This document shows, one piece after another, positions 27,758 to 36,224 of a stretch of DNA of 64,000 bases. Each line of letters begins with the position of its first letter. The first letter of the stretch is position 1. The notes under the pieces are model-generated. The model searched no databases, was not told the origin of the DNA, and worked only from the letters and a program-made list of their open reading frames with translations. Both the position numbers and the translations under genes were made by a program. The stretch comes from Bacteroidota bacterium (GTDB lineage Bacteria > Bacteroidota > Ignavibacteria > Kryptoniales > JAKASW01), in NCBI GenBank assembly GCA_023381615.1, contig JAMCQL010000034.1, positions 1 to 64,000 on the forward strand, in the 5' to 3' direction.

Positions 27758-29281
27758 TTAACCGTGTGATTGCTTGATAGGGATGCTAATCGTAACAACG
27801 GTTCCCTTGTGGACTTCACTCGAAATTGTAATTGAGCCTTTATGCTGCTCCACTATTCGCTTTGAGATTGCCATGCCAAGGCCGGTGCCTTTGTGTTTTG
27901 TCGTGAAAAACGGTTTGAAAATCTTTTCAAGATTCTCCTGTGAAATACCGGAGCCAGTATCGGTGATTTCAATCTTGACTGAAGAATTTTCTTTACTTGT
28001 TTTAACAGCAAGTGTTCCACCGCCCGGCATCGCCTGAACGGCATTAAGCATGATGTTCCACAGCAATTGCTGAAGGAGGTTCCTGTCTGCTATAATCGCG
28101 GTGTTATGATTTTGCAGGCTAACATCCATCTTGATGGATGCCGCCTTAAGCTGCAGGGAAAGAAGCGAAATTGTCTTTTCAACTACCTCGTCTATTTTCA
28201 CCTCTTCGAACACCGGAGGAGATGGGCGAGCATAGCTGAGCAGATCGTTAGTTGTACGGTTTATTCTTCCTAACTGCTCCATCATCTCAGCTATGATTTC
28301 CTTATGAGGATCATCTTTGGAAATCTCAGTATCGAATATCTGAAGCGCTCCAAGGACTCCAGCCACGGGATTTCTTATTTCATGAGCAATGCTTGCAGCC
28401 ATTTCGCCTGTCGTCGCAAGACGATCAGCTTGTTCGAGCTGCATCTGATGCATCTCGTGAAGTTTAGCATTTGTTTGATTCAATTGTTCAATAAGATTGT
28501 TGAAGGCGCGGCTCAGATCAGCAACCTCGTCTTTACTTTTCGGGGAATTGAACAGCGGGAACATTGTCTGTTCTCCGCTTTCAAGCTTGGCGAGACCATT
28601 CTCCACCTGATGCATGTGCGTCCGCAGCTTTCTGATAGGTGAGATCACCAGAACGAATAAAGCTATAAAAATAACAGATCCTAAACCACCGAATATCACT
28701 GCGGCCATCATGATGTTGTTAACACTGTGGCTGCGAGATATTGCGCGTAGATTGTTCATCGCTACATTCACAGCAAAATAACCGCACGTTGTTTCCGGCT
28801 CTTTGTGACAACGATAGCATTCAGGTTTTTTGACGATGGGTATGATAACATATTCATAGAGATCGCCATTTTCGCGAACTGTCCAGAAACGGTCGCCTTT
28901 CCACTCGGGCAGCGGACGAAAGTTTTCCATTGGAAATTTCTCAGATACACGGTCATCTTTTGCACTCAACGCAACGGTGCCGTCCGGTTTCAAAATGAAC
29001 GCATCGCTTGCCTCCCCAGACGTAATTGCCAGTTTGAGTGCAGATTGCAGGTGCTTGTTGTCGCCCTCAAGCATGACATGCTCAAGAAGAGCCTTCCCAA
29101 ATTCAGCAGTTGCATGAGCTGTCGCCTGCGCCTGCTTCTCCAACATCTGAGAGCCTGTTCGATATGCAAGGAATACAAACGCAAAACCTGTTGTCAAAAG
29201 AACCAGCACAACGGCAGCTGCAAATTTCCTACCAAGGGTAGGAAACATTTTTTCAAGAAAGTCTCTCAGCGCCTGTGTCAT
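27758..29281 (-). CDS. Membrane sensor histidine kinase with CXXCH in the periplasmic sensor domain
   Basis: 'KKPECYRCHKEPETTCGYFAVNVAM'; HAMP; 'MAASIAHEIRNPVAGVLGALQIF'; HATPase. Confidence 0.93.
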   Translation of the reverse strand: MTQALRDFLEKMFPTLGRKFAAAVVLVLLTTGFAFVFLAYRTGSQMLEKQAQATAHATAEFGKALLEHVMLEGDNKHLQSALKLAITSGEASDAFILKPDGTVALSAKDDRVSEKFPMENFRPLPEWKGDRFWTVRENGDLYEYVIIPIVKKPECYRCHKEPETTCGYFAVNVAMNNLRAISRSHSVNNIMMAAVIFGGLGSVIFIALFVLVISPIRKLRTHMHQVENGLAKLESGEQTMFPLFNSPKSKDEVADLSRAFNNLIEQLNQTNAKLHEMHQMQLEQADRLATTGEMAASIAHEIRNPVAGVLGALQIFDTEISKDDPHKEIIAEMMEQLGRINRTTNDLLSYARPSPPVFEEVKIDEVVEKTISLLSLQLKAASIKMDVSLQNHNTAIIADRNLLQQLLWNIMLNAVQAMPGGGTLAVKTSKENSSVKIEITDTGSGISQENLEKIFKPFFTTKHKGTGLGMAISKRIVEQHKGSITISSEVHKGTVVTISIPIKQSHG

Positions 29282-29386
29282 CTTGCACCTGCCGGTTTCT
29301 TGATCTTTGAATGACAGAACATAGTGCCACTTCTAAAAAATAATATTGTGTTTTCAGGATAAAACAATTGATTCAACCAACCCCCT

Positions 29387-29428
29387 GCGTCCCACACAAC
29401 GGGACGCGTCCCCCTTGACAAGGGGGAC
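29387..29428. repeat. Two adjacent perfect hairpins GCGTCCC/GGGACGC and GTCCCCCTT-gac-AAGGGGGAC
   Basis: Arms read directly at 29387-29407 and 29408-29428. Confidence 0.75.
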
Positions 29429-29507
29429 AAAAAGCGCCCACGAACAACTGATCCGCGCCCAACATTTTCCTTCCTTACCAAGCTATGCATTACCCATAAG
29501 CCGGACT

Positions 29508-29612
29508 TAACCGCAAAGACCGCAAGGGACTCAAGAAAAATCGCCAAGAGCGCAAAGGGAAAGTAATTCCTTCTCTGCGTCCTTTGCGCCTTCTTTGCGA
29601 GAAAAGGAAACA
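29508..29612. repeat. Imprecise palindromic repeat 'AACCGCAAAGACCGCAAGG...CTCTGCGTCCTTTGCGCCTTCTTTGCG'
   Basis: Complementary arms; half-copy at about 60080-60112 ('aaccgcagaggacgcggagacacgcaaagac'). Confidence 0.6.
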
Positions 29613-29759
29613 TGCGGGTAATGATAAGCCTTACCAAGGAGAGCCTGCCCCGACCTATCGGGGGGACAAAGCCGACGGCTCGGCTCGTCGAGGGGAGGTC
29701 AGTTCTATTCATTGAATGCCCTTACCTCAAAACACAGCCTTTTAGTTGGTGACATGCGT

Positions 29760-30692
29760 CTAAATTCCTCCACTTGTTGTAGTGTCCTGCGGCGATTTTT
29801 CAAGCGGCGGCGGCTCAGGAAGGGCAGGCGGCAATTTGCCTCCAATATCTCGCACAGCATTTAACGTCTCTGAAGAAAAGCTTAAGCCGAGAAACACACC
29901 GCTCACAAACTTTTCGGAAAAATGTGTCCCAAGTAACCCAAGTGCAACTTGAAGATGGTTCAAGAGAAAACACTTTATTCCTAATCTGCCGGCAACCATG
30001 CTTTGGCCGAGCAAATCTTCGTTCACGTCAGCTTCAGAAATCAAAAGGAAATATCTACTCATAGGAAAAGCCAAGCCGACCCCTCCGGCAAATCTGGCGC
30101 GTAAGGGTAACGATCCGTCTCTAACCAACGCATATCCAAGCTGAAGGTAACCTGTGCTTTCTCCCCACAGCGGGTATCCTGCTATGACGGAACCCATTAG
30201 AGTTGCTCCTTCCTGAGGTACATTAGCACCATCGGAAAGTTCAGTGCGTTGGAACCTCACGTCTGCAGAAATCCTGAGGTCATCTAGTTCGGTGTTCAAA
30301 AAGTTTATCTTCAATCCAAGTGTCGAATACGACCGCTGCATAAGCGGCGACTTTGTTGAAGTGTAAAATGCTCCGTACGCCTCGACGCGATTGGTAACGC
30401 CAAAAACTGCACCGACAGGAAACGAAGTTATTGATTGGCTGCGGCTAAAATTGCCATTGTAAAATATACCTACCCCCATCTCCCCCATCTCAACAACTGA
30501 AGGTGACGGCGTTAAAAAGAGTCCCGATGAAGCGTACTGGGTCAAGCCAACGATATTTTCTTCATTTCTGTTCACACTCGCGTTTACCTGCGCCTTGCAT
30601 AAATTTCCGAACAAAAAAAGAAATCCGGCAAAAATCCACAAACGAACAATCGGCGAAGCGATCCCTTTCGGGAGACGACCGAAACCTTGCAT
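29760..30692 (-). CDS. Predicted outer-membrane beta-barrel protein (start likely 30692)
   Basis: Signal-anchor 'LWIFAGFLFLFGNLCKAQ' followed by barrel-like strands; ATG 30692 next to stop of upstream cytochrome gene. Confidence 0.6.
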   Translation of the reverse strand: MQGFGRLPKGIASPIVRLWIFAGFLFLFGNLCKAQVNASVNRNEENIVGLTQYASSGLFLTPSPSVVEMGEMGVGIFYNGNFSRSQSITSFPVGAVFGVTNRVEAYGAFYTSTKSPLMQRSYSTLGLKINFLNTELDDLRISADVRFQRTELSDGANVPQEGATLMGSVIAGYPLWGESTGYLQLGYALVRDGSLPLRARFAGGVGLAFPMSRYFLLISEADVNEDLLGQSMVAGRLGIKCFLLNHLQVALGLLGTHFSEKFVSGVFLGLSFSSETLNAVRDIGGKLPPALPEPPPLEKSPQDTTTSGGI

Positions 30693-30699
30693 GGTACAC

Positions 30700-32040
30700 T
30701 TACATCTGATGGCATTTCTGGCATATTTCGGATCCCGCGGCGGGCAGCAGATATGAGTTTCTTGAAGCATGTGGATTATGACAACTGACACAACTCAGCT
30801 CTCTGTCAGGTTGAAGCGGATCCGGAGGTCCTGAAACGGGATGACCAGCCACAGGATGAGGAACCTTAGAAATGTCGTCGTGACAGGAGCCGCAGACGTC
30901 GTTTATCTTTGCAATGACCAGCGAGCGCTGCCGACTGCCATGAGGATCGTGACAGGTTAAACATTCACCTGACGCCGCCGGTGCATGGGTTACAGATTCA
31001 GACGAAAGGCTGTCCCTCACACCGACGTGACATCCGAAGCAAAGGGTAGCGCCATAATCCTTATCCGGATATAATTTGTATTTTGGTGAAGATGATGGGT
31101 CATGGCACAAGAGGCAATTCCACTCACGAGCAGGAGCGTGCGAGGATTTTTGACTTACCAGAATATCGTGACAGGTTTTGCACTCCTTCTCCACAGCAGG
31201 CTTCTGCTTCTTCACGGCTTCGGTCAGGGTTAACGAATGACATGGGGCGCATTGATGCTCAACGCTGTCGACATGAAATGGCTCACTAACAAATCCTTCC
31301 GGCACAGCTTCACTCATGGCTGCCGTTTTGTAGTAAAAGGCAATTGAGTCGTATGCACCGATGCTGCCATCAACATCCACAGTTCGCAGATAAAAAGAAT
31401 TTTTGCCCGGCGACAGCGACGTGGAAAATGAAAATATGTCGCCATACTTCCGGTGATAAGTTGAATCGCTGACCGATAGGCTTTTCACGGACCAGCCAAC
31501 GAAACTCACTTCACATGAAAGGGTATTCTTGTCATAGACTGCTGCAAGCATCTCTCTAAATGACGTAGATGACCAAAACCTCTTTAGATCAGTATTCGAT
31601 ACAAGTGAAAAATCATACCGATAAGTACGGTTGCCGCCAGCGAGACTGATTGTATTTAATACCGCTCGTTCCAAAATGAATTTGTCAGGAAACATATCCT
31701 GCACTTGCCTGGCGAAATTTTCTTTTTGAACTTTTGTCGCTGTTTCGATATTTCTTTTCACCTGCGCCCGTTCAAGAAGTTCGACGTACGCCGCTTTAGA
31801 CAAATTGAAACGACCCGTTATGACTGCGCCTGGACCCGTTATTACAACTTGACTGTGCTTGGGATAAAGGAACTCGAGGTCCGTGTTCCTTTTATCAATT
31901 TGTGCTTGCAGAATTTCACCTCCCCTGCAAAAGGCAAAGATCGAAAGGAGAACAACAACCCTCATAGGGCTACGACCGAATACGAGACTTCTCAAAGCGG
32001 GCATAACTTTTCCAAAATTTGATTGACTTGCAAACGACAA
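30700..32040 (-). CDS. Octaheme cytochrome c (8 CXXCH) with N-terminal non-heme domain
   Basis: CAPCH, CKTCH, CLLCH, CFGCH, CLTCH, CGSCH, CVSCH, CQKCH in C-terminal half. Confidence 0.9.
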   Translation of the reverse strand: MSFASQSNFGKVMPALRSLVFGRSPMRVVVLLSIFAFCRGGEILQAQIDKRNTDLEFLYPKHSQVVITGPGAVITGRFNLSKAAYVELLERAQVKRNIETATKVQKENFARQVQDMFPDKFILERAVLNTISLAGGNRTYRYDFSLVSNTDLKRFWSSTSFREMLAAVYDKNTLSCEVSFVGWSVKSLSVSDSTYHRKYGDIFSFSTSLSPGKNSFYLRTVDVDGSIGAYDSIAFYYKTAAMSEAVPEGFVSEPFHVDSVEHQCAPCHSLTLTEAVKKQKPAVEKECKTCHDILVSQKSSHAPAREWNCLLCHDPSSSPKYKLYPDKDYGATLCFGCHVGVRDSLSSESVTHAPAASGECLTCHDPHGSRQRSLVIAKINDVCGSCHDDISKVPHPVAGHPVSGPPDPLQPDRELSCVSCHNPHASRNSYLLPAAGSEICQKCHQM

Positions 32041-32081
32041 TTTCCCTCATTCAGATAAACCTTCACCATCAATTGAGGATC

Positions 32082-32097
32082 ATCAACCCCTGTGCCA
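32082..32097 (-). promoter_or_regulatory. Candidate sigma-54 promoter TGGCAC-N5-TTGAT
   Basis: Reverse complement of atcaacccctgtgcca; upstream of octaheme cytochrome gene. Confidence 0.5.
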
Positions 32098-32364
32098 AAT
32101 CACCCACCTCGAAAAATAGCAATTTTATGAATGTTTGGGTTGACAACGGAAAAGCGTTAAACAAGTTTGAGGAAAAAGTGAACAATGATGCGTTTTTTGA
32201 CCCTGCTTCTCTTTACAGAGATTAGCTTCAGGCTTCATTGCACTTATTCGAGTACATTCACGCCCACCAAATGAACACATAAACGCAGCTCCTGAGGTAG
32301 CACAATTTTGTTGAAAAACACCATCTCAAGCCTTTATATTTAACCTAAAATCAATGGCACATCA

Positions 32365-34704
32365 ATGAAAAAGCTCTTTCTGGCCCTCGCGCTCGGCATT
32401 TCACTGTTCTCTTGGAGCTGCACTCCATCGGTTTACTTTGTGAAACCCTCCGATTGGGATACGGCGGTAAAACAAGATTCCACTATCAATTATTATTCAC
32501 AATATCTGAAAGACTGGAAGATTTTTGTGGATCCAGGACACGGCGGCGAAGACAGAAGAAGCCACGGCCCTACCGGTGAAACTGAAGCCGACATAAATCT
32601 GAGAGTTGGACTTTCGCTTCGAGATTATCTGACGCGCGCCGGCGCAACGGTATTTATCTCGCGCACGAAAGACACGACCGTCAGCCTTCTCGATAGGCCG
32701 AAGCTTGCCGCAGAAAGCGGCGCGGATATTTTCATTTCGATCCACCACAACGCAACAGGGAGCAGCTATAAATATCCGCCGTTGAATTTCACTTCAACCT
32801 GGTACCACGCGTTTAGAGGCGACAGCGCTTACAGCCCGACCAATCACGACCTTGCAAAATATGTCGAACGCGATCTTGCTTACGCGATGGGAAATCCGGA
32901 ACCAAACTTCTTCTCATTTGACGGCACGCTCTCAGATTACCTCATCTATCCATTCAGCGGCTTCGCTGTCTTGAGATACTCGAAGATACCGGCAATTCTC
33001 ACCGAATGCTCGTTCTTTACAAGTCCTTACGAAGAGCGGCGGCTCAAACTCGACACATTCAACGAGATCGAAGCATGGGGAATTTTCAAAGGCTTGGGGA
33101 AATATTTCCAAGCAGGCATACCTGAGCTTTCTTATGCTGGCGATACTTTGTTCAGTCAGCTGCCAATCACATTTGAAGTCAGTTACTCGCAAGGAAAACT
33201 TGCCGGCGGGAAATATGCCATCGACAAGAATTATCTGGATGTAAGTCTCGACGGGAAGCCTGTCGCCGCTGAATTTAAAAATGAATCTAATCCGAAGGTC
33301 GATGATTCCCGACGGGTTGGCCTACGGCCTCGTAGAGGGTCAACGACTCCCTACGGGATTGTAGATCGACTCGTAGAGTCATCGACGACTCGTCGAGATC
33401 CCAACCTTCGTCGGGACAAGATCGCTTTTACTCTCAACAGCTTATTGCCGGGACGCCATTATTTCAGCGTGATCATAAAGAACGAAAACGGCAATCATTC
33501 ATTTCCCTTCTTAAGATATTTCGACTATGTGCCCCCTGCCGCAGAGATCACCGCTTCCGTTTTTCCGGACACACTCTCAGCCAAGTCTTCCGAGTTTTTT
33601 ACGCGAACCGAGGTGAGTTCAGTAGGTGGTTATAACATCTCAGATTTTGTGAACCTATCAATTGTACCCACAAATGCCGTCGCGGAAACCACCTTCCACA
33701 GTAACGAAGCGATTTACACAATTTTCAGAAAGAATAGTTCAGAAAAAGTTGTAATTAAGTATCTTATCGACACGCTTGAAACAGTCCTCACTCCTTCAAT
33801 CTCCGATAGCGTCTCGACGGCATCAATATCGGTCGCTTCACACAAAAGAATTCCGCTCGAAGGTGCAGCCATTTGTTCAGATGGAAAAACGATCGCATCT
33901 ACTCTTTCAAATGGATTTGCGGCATTCAAATACGACGGAGAGCCGCTGCAAATATCCCGACAAGGATATTACATTAAAAAACTTGAGACACTTCCGAAAG
34001 ACACGGTTCGATTGACGCCAATTGCCGATGGCGCCTTGATCGGAAAGACATTTTTGATTGATCCGGCATTTGGCGGAAATGAAAACGGACCCACATCCGG
34101 TTCTTTGCGCGCGGCGGATATCGATCTCGCCACTGCAAAAAAGCTAAATGATCTGCTTCAGGCTTTCGGTGCAAATTCGCAGCTCGTTAGGAGCGCCGAC
34201 ACAACGTTGACTGTGGAACGACGAGCGACTTTCTCAAAAAGGTTTTCACGCGGATTCTATCTCGTGATCTCCGCATCCAACGAGGATGCAAAATTTTCTT
34301 CAACAGTTTATCCAAGTATAGAAAATCACAAATTGGCAGAAGACCTGCTCCGAGCGTTTAGCGTGGAATTTGACACGTCCGGAGTAACGGGATCGGACGA
34401 CGGCATCTTCAAACTTGCGGCGCTTGGAACGGCAGCAATTGAAATTCCATCTCCAAAGACCGATTTCTACTCCGATAAAGATCTAGAACAACAATCGAAC
34501 GAAGTGGCGTGGAGGATTTTGGACGGCATCCTCAGTTATTTTGGCTACATCAAGGCAATCAACAAAACAGATTATGTTAAACTCGACAACGTCATTAAAT
34601 TACCACTTGATGAATGCTCCGCTTTATCCATCGATCCGTCACGGCTGAATATGATAAATAAAATCTTTCTCAACGATTACAGAGAAGCTTGCGAGGAGAA
34701 ATAA
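32365..34704 (+). CDS. N-acetylmuramoyl-L-alanine amidase (Amidase_3) with a second, apparently degenerate amidase domain
   Basis: 'DWKIFVDPGHGGEDRRSHGPTGETEADINLRV...ISIHHNATGS...AILTECSF'; second domain 'KTFLIDPAFGGNENGPTSGSLRAADIDLATAKKL'. Confidence 0.88.
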   Translation: MKKLFLALALGISLFSWSCTPSVYFVKPSDWDTAVKQDSTINYYSQYLKDWKIFVDPGHGGEDRRSHGPTGETEADINLRVGLSLRDYLTRAGATVFISRTKDTTVSLLDRPKLAAESGADIFISIHHNATGSSYKYPPLNFTSTWYHAFRGDSAYSPTNHDLAKYVERDLAYAMGNPEPNFFSFDGTLSDYLIYPFSGFAVLRYSKIPAILTECSFFTSPYEERRLKLDTFNEIEAWGIFKGLGKYFQAGIPELSYAGDTLFSQLPITFEVSYSQGKLAGGKYAIDKNYLDVSLDGKPVAAEFKNESNPKVDDSRRVGLRPRRGSTTPYGIVDRLVESSTTRRDPNLRRDKIAFTLNSLLPGRHYFSVIIKNENGNHSFPFLRYFDYVPPAAEITASVFPDTLSAKSSEFFTRTEVSSVGGYNISDFVNLSIVPTNAVAETTFHSNEAIYTIFRKNSSEKVVIKYLIDTLETVLTPSISDSVSTASISVASHKRIPLEGAAICSDGKTIASTLSNGFAAFKYDGEPLQISRQGYYIKKLETLPKDTVRLTPIADGALIGKTFLIDPAFGGNENGPTSGSLRAADIDLATAKKLNDLLQAFGANSQLVRSADTTLTVERRATFSKRFSRGFYLVISASNEDAKFSSTVYPSIENHKLAEDLLRAFSVEFDTSGVTGSDDGIFKLAALGTAAIEIPSPKTDFYSDKDLEQQSNEVAWRILDGILSYFGYIKAINKTDYVKLDNVIKLPLDECSALSIDPSRLNMINKIFLNDYREACEEK
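33307..33416. repeat. Palindromic insert within the amidase coding sequence
   Basis: Outer arms TCCCGACGGGTTGG / CCAACCTTCGTCGGGA; internal GACTCGTAGAGTC, CCTCGTAGAGG; encodes SRRVGLRPRRGSTTPYGIVDRLVESSTTRRDPNLRR in frame. Confidence 0.75.
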
Positions 34705-34705
34705 G

Positions 34706-35674
34706 GTGCTGAATTATGTTTGGCTTGGATTAGTCATCATCGGCGTGCTCACCGCGGCTGGGAACGACATATATGATGCCGCGACCAACCGGTACCGCAA
34801 CGGCGATCAGTTTGAAGTTCAATACGACAGCACATCCGGAAATGCCGGCACAGTGGTTTACGGTACAAGATATTTCGACAAGTTCTATGACGTCAATCTC
34901 GAATCATCCAACGGATCCAATGTTCCGGACACGATGAAATTTTCCGCTTCGCTAAACGACAACACGATGCAAATCAAATTGAGCGACACAACTCCCTCGC
35001 TCTGGGAAACAATCGCAAAGACCGCCGGCGACGATAAGCAAATAACCGCAACGGTCGTCAAAAGAATGGGAACAAGCCTCTTCATTCTTCTTCCCACCAC
35101 TTCACTCGTGAAAACAAAAGCTGTGCTCGACGCGGTTATCAGTTACAGTTCAACCGCGGTCGAAATCGCTCTCGGACTGATTGGAGTCATGGCATTTTGG
35201 TTAGGCATCATGAAACTTGCCGAAGAAAGCGGTCTAATAAAGATTATCGCGCGAATGATGCGACCAATCATGACAAAGATCTTTCCGGATATCCCTCCCG
35301 ATCATCCGGCAATCGGTGCTATGATAATGAATGTCGCGGCAAATATGCTGGGACTGAACAATGCGGCAACCCCGCTGGGACTCAAGGCGATGGAAGAACT
35401 CGACAAGCTGAATCCGAAGAAAGGGACAGCGAGTAATGCCATGGTGGTTTTTCTTGCCATAAATACTGCGGGTTTGACATTGATTCCGGCAACAGCAATA
35501 GCAATCAGAGCCGCACTTGGCTCCAAGGACCCAACCGTCATTCTTATGACTTCTTTTTTTGGTGCGGGTCTCGCAACCATCGCCGGAATAGCTGCCGCCA
35601 AAATTCTGCAGAGACTTAAAGCATATCGCATTGAAGAACCCGCGTCCGAAGGATCCGGGGGAGAAGAAAAATGA
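34706..35674 (+). CDS. spmA: Spore maturation protein A-like (nucleoside-recognition domain) membrane protein; GTG start
   Basis: 'SSTAVEIALGLIGVMAFWLGIMKLAEESGLIKIIARMMRPIMTKIFPDIPPDHPAIGAMIMNVAANMLGLNNAATPLGLKAMEELDKLNP'. Confidence 0.9.
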   Translation: MLNYVWLGLVIIGVLTAAGNDIYDAATNRYRNGDQFEVQYDSTSGNAGTVVYGTRYFDKFYDVNLESSNGSNVPDTMKFSASLNDNTMQIKLSDTTPSLWETIAKTAGDDKQITATVVKRMGTSLFILLPTTSLVKTKAVLDAVISYSSTAVEIALGLIGVMAFWLGIMKLAEESGLIKIIARMMRPIMTKIFPDIPPDHPAIGAMIMNVAANMLGLNNAATPLGLKAMEELDKLNPKKGTASNAMVVFLAINTAGLTLIPATAIAIRAALGSKDPTVILMTSFFGAGLATIAGIAAAKILQRLKAYRIEEPASEGSGGEEK

Positions 35675-36207
35675 TTAAAGAAATTCTCGGCGCGCTCTCG
35701 ATCGTTGCGATTCCTCTGATAGTGGCAGGTTTCGTGGTTTATGCCGCAAAGAAGAAAGTGCCCGTATACGAATCTTTTGTATCGGGCGCCAAAGAGGGCT
35801 TCGCCGTTGCGGTGAAAATTATTCCGTACCTTGTTGCGATGCTTGTTGCAATTGGAATTTTTCGTGCAAGCGGTGCCATGGATATTCTTGTCGGGGCACT
35901 CTCGCCGATTGCACATCTAATCGGAATGCCGCCTGAAGTTCTTCCGATGGCAATTCTGAGACCGCTTAGCGGAAGCGGTTCGCTGGGTCTTATGGCAGAT
36001 ATAATGAAAAGGTATGGACCGGATTCCTTCATCGGGATTCTCGTTTCGACGATGTACGGCAGCAGTGAAACAACCTTTTACGTAATTGCTGTGTACTTCG
36101 GCGCGGTTAACGTCTATCGTACGCGCCATGCTGTAGCAGCAGGTTTGATTGCAGACGCCGTCGGAATGCTTGGCGCTTTGCTGATCTGCAAAATCTTATT
36201 CGGATAA
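35671..36207 (+). CDS. spmB: Spore maturation protein B-like membrane protein
   Basis: 'PVYESFVSGAKEGFAVAVKIIPYLVAMLVAIGIFRASGAMD...MPPEVLPMAILRPLSGSGSLG'. Confidence 0.9.
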   Translation: MIKEILGALSIVAIPLIVAGFVVYAAKKKVPVYESFVSGAKEGFAVAVKIIPYLVAMLVAIGIFRASGAMDILVGALSPIAHLIGMPPEVLPMAILRPLSGSGSLGLMADIMKRYGPDSFIGILVSTMYGSSETTFYVIAVYFGAVNVYRTRHAVAAGLIADAVGMLGALLICKILFG

Positions 36208-36224
36208 TAAAAATGAGGTGAGTT

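Noticed and set aside
29282-29340. Sigma-54 promoter for the second heme kinase (TGGCACTATGTTCTG, minus strand)
   Set aside because: Good -24 half but no acceptable -12 half at the right spacing.
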